DNA from: an uncultured Shinella sp.
GTDB lineage: Bacteria; Pseudomonadota; Alphaproteobacteria; Rhizobiales; Rhizobiaceae
Direction of reading: 5' to 3'
Length of the DNA stretch: 5,926 bases
NCBI RefSeq assembly: GCF_946479415.1
Contig: NZ_CAMLFY010000192.1
Coordinates: forward strand, 1-5,926
Shown here: positions 1 to 5,324 of the stretch, piece by piece
How the letters are laid out: each line of letters begins with the position of its first letter
How positions within the stretch are numbered: the stretch's first letter is position 1
The notes under the pieces: generated by a model
The model's input: only the letters and a program-made list of their open reading frames with translations
The model's database searches: none
What the model was told of the DNA's origin: nothing
Translations under genes and position numbers: made by a program

Positions 1-14
1 TTCGCGCATTCCCC

Positions 15-39
15 CGCTTTTGTGGCCCACGCTTTTGTG
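15..39. repeat. 10-bp direct repeat with 15-bp period upstream of the aidB-like gene
   Basis: The decamer CGCTTTTGTG occurs at 15-24 and again at 30-39. It lies about 70 to 90 bases upstream of the start codon at 107. The repeat is exact and T-rich in an otherwise GC-rich stretch. It could be a duplicated half-site for a regulator or a local slippage duplication. The 15-bp period puts the two copies on roughly opposite faces of the helix, which is not typical of a cooperative operator. The rest of 1-106 shows no gene. Confidence 0.35.
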
Positions 40-106
40 TTCGCAACGGTGCGAGAGCGCCGACCGCCCCGTTTCGCCCGCCCGCGACTTGGGCTAGAAC
101 CCGCTC

Positions 107-1753
107 ATGACTCGCGACACCGAACAGAAACTCGCCGATCTCAACCAGCCGCCGCTCTGGTCGGGCATCAACGCCTATCGCTCCGATCCGCTGCTGGTGG
201 ATGCCACCGATGCGATGCCGAAGGGCCTGCGCGACGAGTTCGATGCGATCGGCCGTTATGTGACCTCACCGGAAGCGCAGGAGCTGGCGCGCATGGCCAA
301 TGAGGGCGTGCCGCAGCTGCGCACCCATGGCCCGCGCGGCGAGCGTCTCGATGTCGTCGATTATCACCCGGCCTGGCATGCGCTGATGCGCCGCTCCATG
401 GCGAGCGGGCTGCATTCCTCGCTGTGGGAAAACGTCGCTGACGAGCAGGGCCGGGCGCACAAGGCGCGCGCCGTGCGCTTCTACCTGACGGCGCAGCTCG
501 AATGCGGCCATCTCTGCCCGTTGACGATGACGAGCGCCTCGGTCGCAGCCCTCTCGGCCTCGCCGCAGGTGCAGCGCGAATGGGGCCGGAAAATCCTGTC
601 GCGCAAATATGACAGCGCCAACAAGCCGGCCATGCAGAAGAGTGCCATCACCATCGGCATGGGCATGACGGAAAAGCAGGGCGGCACGGATGTGCGCGCC
701 AACACCTCTTCGGCCGAGCGCGTCGGCGAGGGCATCTACCGGCTAACGGGCCATAAATGGTTCATGTCCGCGCCGATGAGCGACGGTTTCGTCATGCTGG
801 CGCAGACACGCGAGGGTGTCGGCTGCTTCCTCGTGCCGCGCCTGCTCGAGGACGGCGCCAGCAACGGCCTGCGCTTCCAGCGCCTGAAGGACAAGATCGG
901 CAACCGCTCCAACGCGTCGTCAGAAGTGGAGTTCTCCGATACGTTCGGCTTCCTGCTCGGCGCCCCGGATGCCGGCATCCGCACGATCCTCGACATGGTG
1001 ACGCTGACGCGGCTTGACTGCGCACTGGCCTCCTCGGGCATCATGCGCGCCTCGCTGGCCGAGGCCGTGCACCACACCCGTGGCCGGAACGTCTTCGGCA
1101 AGCCGCTCGTGGCGCAGCCGATCATGACGCGGGTGCTCGCCGACATGGCGCTCGATGTCGCCGGCGCCACGGCGCTTTCGCTGCGCCTCGCCGAAGCCTT
1201 CGACAAGGCGCGCGACAGCGCGGAAGATGCCGCCTATGCCCGTATCATGACGCCGGTCGTGAAATACTGGTGCTGCAAGATCGCGCCTGCGCTGATCTAT
1301 GAAGCCATGGAGTGCATCGGCGGCAGCGGCTATGTCGAGGAACGACCGATCGCGCGGCATTACCGCGAGGCGCCGGTCAATGCGATCTGGGAAGGCTCCG
1401 GCAATGTCATGGCGCTCGACCTGATGCGTGTCATCGGCCGGGGCAGGGACCTGTTCGAAATCCTGTTCAACGGGCTTGCCCGCGATCTCGGCTCGGCCGG
1501 CAAGAAGACGGTGGACGTGCTGCGTGCCTGCCTGTCGCTGTGCGAACGGGATGAGGGTGCTGCCCGCATGCTGGTCGAGCAATTGGCGCTCGCCGCCGCA
1601 GCTGCGGAACTCTACCGCGCAGGTGCCGGCCGCGTCGCCGATGCCTTCCTCGAAACGCGCCTCGCCTCCGGCTGGCGCTCGACCTACGGCATGCTCGATT
1701 CGCGTTTCGACTCGGCCTACATCGTCGACCTGCTTTATCCGCCGGCCAGATAG
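107..1753 (+). CDS. aidB: AidB-like acyl-CoA dehydrogenase family flavoprotein
   Basis: This 548-aa protein has the length and architecture of AidB (E. coli AidB is about 540 aa), a cytoplasmic FAD-binding member of the acyl-CoA dehydrogenase superfamily. The E. coli protein binds DNA, is induced in the adaptive response to alkylation, and is proposed to protect DNA from alkylating agents. Residues 1-155 resemble the AidB N-terminal helical domain. The middle beta domain carries GMGMTEKQGGTD (184-195) and LTGHKWF (213-219), typical flavin-contacting motifs. The C-terminal helical domain carries IGGSGYVEE (404-412) and IWEGSGN (427-433). Glu429 aligns with the acyl-CoA dehydrogenase catalytic-base position. 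The last 100 residues correspond to the extra AidB helical domain linked to DNA binding. The ATG at 107 fits the family N-terminus; there is no convincing Shine-Dalgarno, and a TAGAAC element at 95-100 could make the leader very short. The gene has no ada or alkB neighbour here. An acyl-CoA dehydrogenase working on a metabolite is the alternative. Confidence 0.88.
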   Translation: MTRDTEQKLADLNQPPLWSGINAYRSDPLLVDATDAMPKGLRDEFDAIGRYVTSPEAQELARMANEGVPQLRTHGPRGERLDVVDYHPAWHALMRRSMASGLHSSLWENVADEQGRAHKARAVRFYLTAQLECGHLCPLTMTSASVAALSASPQVQREWGRKILSRKYDSANKPAMQKSAITIGMGMTEKQGGTDVRANTSSAERVGEGIYRLTGHKWFMSAPMSDGFVMLAQTREGVGCFLVPRLLEDGASNGLRFQRLKDKIGNRSNASSEVEFSDTFGFLLGAPDAGIRTILDMVTLTRLDCALASSGIMRASLAEAVHHTRGRNVFGKPLVAQPIMTRVLADMALDVAGATALSLRLAEAFDKARDSAEDAAYARIMTPVVKYWCCKIAPALIYEAMECIGGSGYVEERPIARHYREAPVNAIWEGSGNVMALDLMRVIGRGRDLFEILFNGLARDLGSAGKKTVDVLRACLSLCERDEGAARMLVEQLALAAAAAELYRAGAGRVADAFLETRLASGWRSTYGMLDSRFDSAYIVDLLYPPAR

Positions 1754-2670
1754 GCCGTCGTCGCCAGCACCATCGGAATGGTGAAGAACGAGGCGATGGT
1801 CTGCAGCGTCGCGACGGCGGCGTACAAAGGCGCATCGCCGCCCATCTGCTTTGCAAGAACATAACCGTTCAAAGCTGTTGGAACACTCGCGCCCATGGCA
1901 ATCGTCAGCAGCGGTTCCCCACGCATGCCGAGCGCATAGGCGGCACTTGTCATGACCAGCGGCATGAAAACGAGCTTCATTACCACGGGTAACAGCGCCA
2001 GCGGGCGAGGCTTTAGCGCATCGGCCAACTTCAAGCCGGCGCCAACCATGATGAGGCCGAGGCTGAGCGAGGTGTCCGCCACGAGTTCCACCGTCTGCAT
2101 CAGCGGGGCATAAAGTTTGATTTCCAGCAGGTTGACGGTGACGCCGAGCATCGAGCCGATGATCATCGGATTGGTGACGATCTTCTGCGCGAAGGTTTTG
2201 AGATTGCGCGCACCGCCGCCGAACCAGACCAGAACGGCAATATTGTAGAAGTTGAGGGGAATGATAATCAGCGTCGCCACGAGCGCGACAAGGGCAAGGC
2301 TTTGCGCGCCGTAGAGCTTTTCGCCGATCGCCAGCGCGATGAAGGCGTTCCAGCGTGTCGAAGTCTGGAAGACCGATGTAAACGACGCGGCCGAAACGCC
2401 TGTCGCACGAAACAGGGGCCAGGCAAACGCCAGCAGCAATGCGATTGCCGTCACCGAGCCGATCGAGCCCAAGGCGATCGTGCCCGCCGCCATGCCGGCG
2501 AATTCCGCATTGGCGAGCGTGGTGAAAAGCAGCGAGGGGAACAGCACGAAGAAGCCGAGCTGTTCGAGCCCGTTCCACATGTCCCGGTCGATCAGCCGCC
2601 AGCGCTTGAGAAAGGCGCCCAGCACGACGAGCAGGAAGACGGGCAGGATGCTTTCGAAAATGGGGAGCAT
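1735..2670 (-). CDS. AEC (auxin efflux carrier) family transporter
   Basis: This 311-aa, very hydrophobic protein has the size and layout of bacterial AEC-family permeases, inner-membrane secondary transporters with two five-helix repeats. Visible segments include helix 1 (4-21), helix 2 (35-54), a pair between 59 and 87, 122-150, and helices near 168-182, 200-216, 225-247, 253-273 and 282-307. The family's conserved Asn-Pro near the start of the second repeat is at 167-168 (TNPMIIGS), and a glycine-rich segment SLGLIMVGAGL is at 203-213. Characterised bacterial relatives move dicarboxylates such as malate or malonate, but the substrate here cannot be read from the sequence. The ATG at 2670 gives a normal family N-terminus; its ribosome-binding site is weak. 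The last 19 bp overlap the 3' end of the convergent aidB-like gene, so no separate terminator fits between them. It is transcribed away from the small membrane gene pair at 2853-3334. Confidence 0.9.
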   Translation of the reverse strand: MLPIFESILPVFLLVVLGAFLKRWRLIDRDMWNGLEQLGFFVLFPSLLFTTLANAEFAGMAAGTIALGSIGSVTAIALLLAFAWPLFRATGVSAASFTSVFQTSTRWNAFIALAIGEKLYGAQSLALVALVATLIIIPLNFYNIAVLVWFGGGARNLKTFAQKIVTNPMIIGSMLGVTVNLLEIKLYAPLMQTVELVADTSLSLGLIMVGAGLKLADALKPRPLALLPVVMKLVFMPLVMTSAAYALGMRGEPLLTIAMGASVPTALNGYVLAKQMGGDAPLYAAVATLQTIASFFTIPMVLATTAYLAGG

Positions 2671-2719
2671 GGAACCGGATCGGACAAGAGCGATGTCAGG
2701 TCATTCCACGCCGCGGGCT

Positions 2720-2776
2720 TTGTGACAAGAGAGGCCGGCCAATTGGCTTCCATGTGGAAATTAACCTTACCAAATG
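2720..2776. promoter_or_regulatory. Cluster of short palindromes between divergent genes
   Basis: Several inverted repeats lie close together between the divergent starts at 2670 and 2853: TTGTGACAA (2720-2728), the perfect 10-bp palindrome GCCAATTGGC (2738-2747), TTCCATGTGGAA (2748-2759, 5-bp arms) and CCAAATGG (2769-2776). On the minus strand TTGTCA (2723-2728) matches five of six bases of a sigma-70 -35 element for the transporter gene, but the hexamer 17 bases downstream is a poor -10. The density of dyad symmetry suggests operator sites for a dimeric regulator. No particular regulator can be named. Confidence 0.3.
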
Positions 2777-2816
2777 GTTTCCGTTGCGCGGTGAGGGTTA
2801 ACGGGCCAAGGTGCCG

Positions 2817-2835
2817 TTTACTTGGTGTTAACCAT
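2817..2835 (+). promoter_or_regulatory. CtrA-like binding site upstream of the small membrane gene pair
   Basis: TTTA at 2817-2820 and TTAACC at 2828-2833 are separated by exactly 7 bases. This matches the alphaproteobacterial CtrA consensus TTAA-N7-TTAAC with one mismatch, and the right half, TTAACCAT (2828-2835), is the CtrA half-site consensus. Two more TTAAC motifs lie upstream at 2761 and 2798. The box is 17 bp from the chosen start at 2853, so bound CtrA would either block transcription started upstream or, if the box overlaps a -35 region, favour initiation near 2862 and translation from the in-frame ATG at 2880. Direct regulation by CtrA is an inference from the motif only. Confidence 0.4.
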
Positions 2836-2852
2836 GCGAGTGAGTGCAAGCC

Positions 2853-3011
2853 ATGGCCAGTACGGCCCGGATTTCGGTCATGACGACCCTGTTTTCCTTC
2901 GCGGCGGTGGATATCGTCGTCCCGCTTCTCGTGATTGTCGGGAGCATCGCTGTCAGTGAAGTGCTCTTCGCTGTCGCCGATCTCGTCACGGCGAAGAGGA
3001 GGGCGGCATGA
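2853..3011 (+). CDS. Small single-pass membrane protein (52 aa), unknown function
   Basis: An open frame of 52 codons runs from ATG 2853 to a TGA at 3009-3011 that overlaps the next gene's start as ATGA. I do not recognise a named family. The product has a polar N-terminus of about 12 residues, a hydrophobic stretch from about 13 to 45 containing Asp20, Pro24 and Glu36, and a basic tail (Lys48, Arg49, Arg50). This fits one inner-membrane helix with a cytoplasmic C-terminus by the positive-inside rule. Other in-frame starts are GTG 2844 and ATG 2880; the last would give 43 aa and keep the whole hydrophobic segment. No start has a strong ribosome-binding site. The ATGA overlap, with a strong ribosome-binding site inside this frame, supports it being a real coupled gene, so the two small membrane proteins may be made in matched amounts and act together. 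Confidence 0.6.
   Translation: MASTARISVMTTLFSFAAVDIVVPLLVIVGSIAVSEVLFAVADLVTAKRRAA
2997..3002 (+). promoter_or_regulatory. Ribosome-binding site AGGAGG for the DUF6105-like gene
   Basis: A perfect AGGAGG lies 5 bases before the ATG at 3008 and inside the last codons of the upstream 52-aa frame. It fixes the start of the downstream gene and is the strongest Shine-Dalgarno in the window. Together with the ATGA stop-start overlap it indicates translational coupling. Confidence 0.8.
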
Positions 3012-3334
3012 AGTGGTTCCTGATCCTGTGGGCAGGCCCTATCGCGCTCCTGGGAAGCTGGTACGGGCTTTCCTACTACGACATGAATTTCGGCTTCTTC
3101 ATGCTGACGCGCCAGACGCATGATCTGGTGTTCCAGATCTACGGCCATATCCTCGGTATTCCGCCGGAGGACCTGCCGCTCCTGGTGCTGCGTGCCATCA
3201 TCGTGGACAGCCTTGTCGTCTTCGCCATCCTTGCTTTCCGCCGCCGCAAGCAGATCTCTGCCTGGTGGCAGGCCCGTCATCAATCGGTGCCGGCTTCTCT
3301 TGCGAGAGATGAAAGCCTGTCCAGCGCGCCCTGA
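3008..3334 (+). CDS. Two-pass membrane protein, DUF6105-like
   Basis: The 108-aa product resembles from memory the small Rhizobiales proteins grouped as DUF6105; no function is known for them. Helix 1 spans about residues 3-22 (with Trp3, Trp8 and Trp18). A loop of about 35 residues follows with the distinctive stretch [19 protein letters not shown] (22-40) and [13 protein letters not shown] (45-57), then helix 2 spans about 58-77 with Arg62 and Asp67 inside it. The tail starts with Arg-Arg-Arg-Lys (78-81), placing both ends in the cytoplasm. The start is fixed by AGGAGG 5 bases upstream. From about residue 91 the reading frame overlaps the end of ruvX antisense, and that low-complexity tail ([16 protein letters not shown]) looks like an extension beyond the conserved part. 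It follows the 52-aa membrane gene by an ATGA overlap. Confidence 0.75.
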   Translation: MKWFLILWAGPIALLGSWYGLSYYDMNFGFFMLTRQTHDLVFQIYGHILGIPPEDLPLLVLRAIIVDSLVVFAILAFRRRKQISAWWQARHQSVPASLARDESLSSAP

Positions 3335-3765
3335 AGGATGAACGAGGCGGCGGCCGAATCGATGCGCTCGGCCCGCTTCTTGCGCGACACATCCATCTCG
3401 ATCAGCGTGCGCTCCGCCGCGACCGTCGACAGCCGCTCATCCCAGAAGACGAAGGGAATGTCGGTTTTATCGGACATGGAGCGCACGAAGGCGCGCGTCG
3501 CCTGAACGCGCGGACCGGCGCTGCCGTCCATATTCACAGGCAGGCCGATGACGAAGGCCGCGACCTTCTCCTTTGCGGCGAAGGCCAGCAATACCTCCGC
3601 ATCCTGCGTGAACTTTACCCGTTTCAGCACGGGCCGGGGCGTTGCCAGCCGGCGGCCGAGATCGGAGACGGAAAGCCCGATCGTCTTGGTGCCGAGGTCG
3701 AGGCCGGCGATCGGCTGGCCGGGCAGGAGGCTTTGCGCCAGGTCTTCCAGTGTCAGCGTCGCCAT
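3280..3765 (-). CDS. ruvX: Putative Holliday junction resolvase RuvX (YqgF family)
   Basis: The 161-aa protein belongs to the YqgF/RuvX family of RNase H-fold nucleases. It has been proposed to resolve Holliday junctions, and in E. coli and mycobacteria homologues have been linked to recombination and to 16S rRNA processing. The family motifs are in order: [15 protein letters not shown] (21-35) with the acidic Asp23 on strand 1, [10 protein letters not shown] (73-82), the WDERLST motif (108-114) with Glu110, and the acidic Asp136 in [11 protein letters not shown] (135-145). The metal-binding residues are therefore all present. The length is slightly above the usual 140-155 aa because of a roughly 20-residue N-terminal leader and a short tail. 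The start at 3765 has GAGAGG (3772-3777) 6 bases upstream, and this ribosome-binding site overlaps the stop codon of the PhnA-domain gene, implying coupled translation. Its 3' end overlaps the convergent DUF6105-like gene by 55 bp, including codons for conserved residues of its last helix. Confidence 0.92.
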   Translation of the reverse strand: MATLTLEDLAQSLLPGQPIAGLDLGTKTIGLSVSDLGRRLATPRPVLKRVKFTQDAEVLLAFAAKEKVAAFVIGLPVNMDGSAGPRVQATRAFVRSMSDKTDIPFVFWDERLSTVAAERTLIEMDVSRKKRAERIDSAAASFILQGALDRLSSLAREAGTD

Positions 3766-3775
3766 GGCGAACCTC

Positions 3776-4072
3776 TCAGCGCTTGCGGACGAATTCGGTG
3801 CGCAGCACCAGGCCGCGAATGGTCTCGTGCCGGCAGTCGATTTCTTCCGGGTTGTCGGTGAGGCGGATCGTCTTGATGACGGTGCCCTGCTTCAGCGTCT
3901 GGCCGGCGCCCTTCACCTTCAGGTCCTTGATGAGCACGACCGAATCGCCATCGGCCAGCACATTGCCGCCGGCATCGAGCACCACGTTCTTCGCGGCCTT
4001 TTCCGCTGCGATCTCGGAGGCCGGGCGCCATTCGCCTGTCACGTCGTCATAGATATAGTCGTCGTCGCTCAT
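3776..4072 (-). CDS. PhnA/YjdM C-terminal-domain protein lacking the zinc ribbon
   Basis: The 98-aa protein matches the C-terminal SH3-like domain of E. coli YjdM (formerly PhnA): [20 protein letters not shown] (36-55), IRLTDN (69-74), IDC (78-80) and the ending EFVRKR (93-98). E. coli YjdM begins with a CxxC...CxxC zinc ribbon; here the N-terminus ([20 protein letters not shown]) is acidic and has no cysteines, so the zinc site is absent. The only cysteine is Cys80. Database names such as 'alkylphosphonate utilization protein' reflect an old misassignment and should not be read as a function; no phn genes are nearby. The start at 4072 is supported by GAGGGA (4081-4086) 8 bases upstream. It lies 10 bp before ruvX and probably forms its operon partner. 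The molecular role is unknown. Confidence 0.85.
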   Translation of the reverse strand: MSDDDYIYDDVTGEWRPASEIAAEKAAKNVVLDAGGNVLADGDSVVLIKDLKVKGAGQTLKQGTVIKTIRLTDNPEEIDCRHETIRGLVLRTEFVRKR

Positions 4073-4103
4073 GGCGGAATTCCCTCAATTTCGTAAAGCC
4101 ACG

Positions 4104-4131
4104 CTTATAACGATCCCGCGACGGATGGAAA
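4104..4131 (-). promoter_or_regulatory. Candidate sigma-70 promoter for the PhnA-domain gene and ruvX
   Basis: On the minus strand TTTCCA (4126-4131) matches four of six -35 bases, and TATAAG (4104-4109) matches five of six -10 bases, with 16 bp between. Transcription would start near 4097, giving a leader of about 25 bases that contains the GAGGGA ribosome-binding site. This is motif matching only. Confidence 0.35.
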
Positions 4132-4146
4132 CGGCCTTCACCAGGA

Positions 4147-4152
4147 CTATAT
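4147..4152 (+). promoter_or_regulatory. Candidate -10 element for the UPF0173 hydrolase gene
   Basis: CTATAT at 4147-4152 resembles the -10 commonly seen in rhizobial housekeeping promoters and lies 30 bases before the start codon at 4183. The -35 position (around 4124-4129, GATGGA) is poor. It would serve the + strand gene, divergent from the PhnA-domain operon. Confidence 0.25.
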
Positions 4153-4182
4153 TGCCTCGCGAATCCCAAATGGAGAACAATC

Positions 4183-4887
4183 ATGAAAATCACCTGGCTC
4201 GGCCATTCCGCCTTCCGCATCGAAACGGCGAAGGCGAAGATCCTCATCGACCCGTTCTTCACCGGCAATCCGGCCTTTGACGACGCGACCCGCAAGGACG
4301 CCGTCGCCGGGCTCACGCACGTCCTGCTCACCCACGGTCATGGCGACCATGTCGGCGATACGATCCAGATCGCCAAGGAGACCGGCGCGACGGTGCTCGC
4401 CAATGCGGACCTTGCGGCATGGCTCGGCGCGAAGGGCGTCGAGAAGGTCGATATGGGCAATACCGGCGGCACCGTGCATTTCGACGGCTTCTCCACCACT
4501 TTCGTGAACGCGCTGCATTCCTCCGCGCAGATCACCGAGGACGGCACCTCCCATTCGCTCGGCAATGCCAATGGCCTCGTGCTGCATTTCGAGGACGAGC
4601 CGACGCTCTACCATATGGGCGATACGGACATCTTCTCTGACATGGCGTTGATCCACGAGCTGCACCAACCGGAAATCGGCCTCGTGCCGATCGGCGACCG
4701 TTTCACCATGGGCGGTGCCGTTGCGGCACTCGCCTGCCAGCGCTTTTTCAAGTTCGACACGGTCATTCCCTGCCACTACGGCTCCTTCGGCATCATCGAC
4801 CAGACGGCCGACCTCTTCGTGCAGGCGATGGACGGCGCATCCTCGAAGATCGAGGTGCCGAAGTCCGGCGGCGTGGTGACGCGCTAA
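4183..4887 (+). CDS. UPF0173 metal-dependent hydrolase (metallo-beta-lactamase fold)
   Basis: The 234-aa protein is a full-length member of the UPF0173 group of the metallo-beta-lactamase superfamily (usual length 225-240 aa). The N-terminus [14 protein letters not shown] and [11 protein letters not shown] (20-30) are typical. The zinc ligands are visible: HGHGDH at 51-56 (His51, His53, Asp55, His56), His112 in NALHSS, Asp147 in HMGDTDIF (144-151) and His198 in CHYGSF. All are intact, so a binuclear-metal hydrolase is expected. There is no signal peptide, so it acts in the cytoplasm. The physiological substrate is not known for the group. The ATG is supported by GGAGA (4172-4176) 6 bases upstream. 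It stands alone between a divergent operon on the left and gatC 105 bp to the right; read-through into gatCA is possible but gatC appears to have its own promoter. Confidence 0.93.
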   Translation: MKITWLGHSAFRIETAKAKILIDPFFTGNPAFDDATRKDAVAGLTHVLLTHGHGDHVGDTIQIAKETGATVLANADLAAWLGAKGVEKVDMGNTGGTVHFDGFSTTFVNALHSSAQITEDGTSHSLGNANGLVLHFEDEPTLYHMGDTDIFSDMALIHELHQPEIGLVPIGDRFTMGGAVAALACQRFFKFDTVIPCHYGSFGIIDQTADLFVQAMDGASSKIEVPKSGGVVTR

Positions 4888-4933
4888 GCGGCAGGAAAAC
4901 GGGCGAGGGGGCGTGGAACGGGCCATTCCCCCG

Positions 4934-4962
4934 TTGCGCCTCCGGGGCTTGGTCAGTATAGC
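4934..4962 (+). promoter_or_regulatory. Candidate sigma-70 promoter for gatCA
   Basis: TTGCGC (4934-4939) and TATAGC (4957-4962) are separated by 17 bp, the optimal spacing. The -35 matches the consensus at three positions (TTG) and the -10 at four (TATA). Transcription would start near 4969, leaving about 24 bases of leader that include the gatC ribosome-binding site. The call is from motifs only. Confidence 0.35.
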
Positions 4963-4992
4963 GGGTAGGAAATTTCCTGTCGGAGACCATCC

Positions 4993-5280
4993 ATGTCCGT
5001 AGATCTAGCCACCGTAAAGCGCGTCGCGCGCCTTGCCCGCATCGCCGTCAGCGAGGAAGAGGCAAACCGCATGACCGGCGAGCTGAACGGTATCCTCGGC
5101 TTCGTCGAGCAGCTTTCCGAAGTGAATGTCGAGGGCGTGGAGCCGATGACCTCAGTCACGCCCATGGAGATGCGCAAGCGCCAGGACGTCGTCAATGACG
5201 GCAACAAGGCCGACGCTGTCGTCGCCAATGCGCCGGCCACCGACCGCAACTTCTTCCAGGTGCCGAAGGTCGTCGAATAA
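4993..5280 (+). CDS. gatC: Asp-tRNA(Asn)/Glu-tRNA(Gln) amidotransferase subunit C
   Basis: The 95-aa protein is a full-length GatC (usual length about 95-100 aa), the small subunit that wraps around the GatA-GatB interface and stabilises the heterotrimeric amidotransferase. The complex converts Glu-tRNA(Gln) and/or Asp-tRNA(Asn) to the amidated forms in organisms lacking the matching synthetase. Family features are [13 protein letters not shown] (11-23), the helix ending [19 protein letters not shown] (34-52) and the conserved C-terminus FFQVPKVVE (87-95). The ATG is preceded by GGAGA (4982-4986) with 6 bases spacing. gatA follows 44 bp downstream on the same strand, the usual gatCA order. 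Confidence 0.96.
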   Translation: MSVDLATVKRVARLARIAVSEEEANRMTGELNGILGFVEQLSEVNVEGVEPMTSVTPMEMRKRQDVVNDGNKADAVVANAPATDRNFFQVPKVVE

Positions 5281-5324
5281 ATCCGCCTTTGCCGCCCGCG
5301 CCGTCCGCTTCCGAAAGTAGTTCC

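Noticed and set aside
1743..1757. Hairpin CGGCC / GGCCG at the aidB-like stop codon as a bidirectional terminator
   Set aside because: The stem has only 5 bp, lies within coding sequence and has no T-rich flank on either strand.
920..2578. A 552-codon open frame on the minus strand spanning parts of the aidB-like and AEC genes
   Set aside because: It is rich in Arg, His and Asp, has no recognisable domain, and lies antisense to one well-supported gene and in another frame of a second. Long antisense frames are common in GC-rich codon-biased DNA.
2302..2883. A 193-codon plus-strand frame crossing the AEC start and the intergenic region
   Set aside because: Most of it is antisense to the AEC transporter, its composition is Arg/Gln/Glu-rich without domains, and it would cover the probable regulatory region.
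3776..4072. Phosphonate metabolism function for the PhnA-domain gene
   Set aside because: The PhnA name is historical; phosphonoacetate hydrolase is an unrelated enzyme, and no C-P lyase or phosphonate transport genes are present.
4147..4926. A 259-codon open frame on the minus strand opposite the UPF0173 hydrolase
   Set aside because: It is antisense to a gene with all metal-binding motifs intact and has the Arg/His/Asp-rich composition of a shadow frame.
4917..4935. Hairpin AACGGG / CCCGTT with a 7-base loop between the hydrolase and gatC as a terminator
   Set aside because: The stem is only 6 bp before mismatches, there is no U-tract after it on the plus strand, and its right arm overlaps the candidate gatC -35 element.
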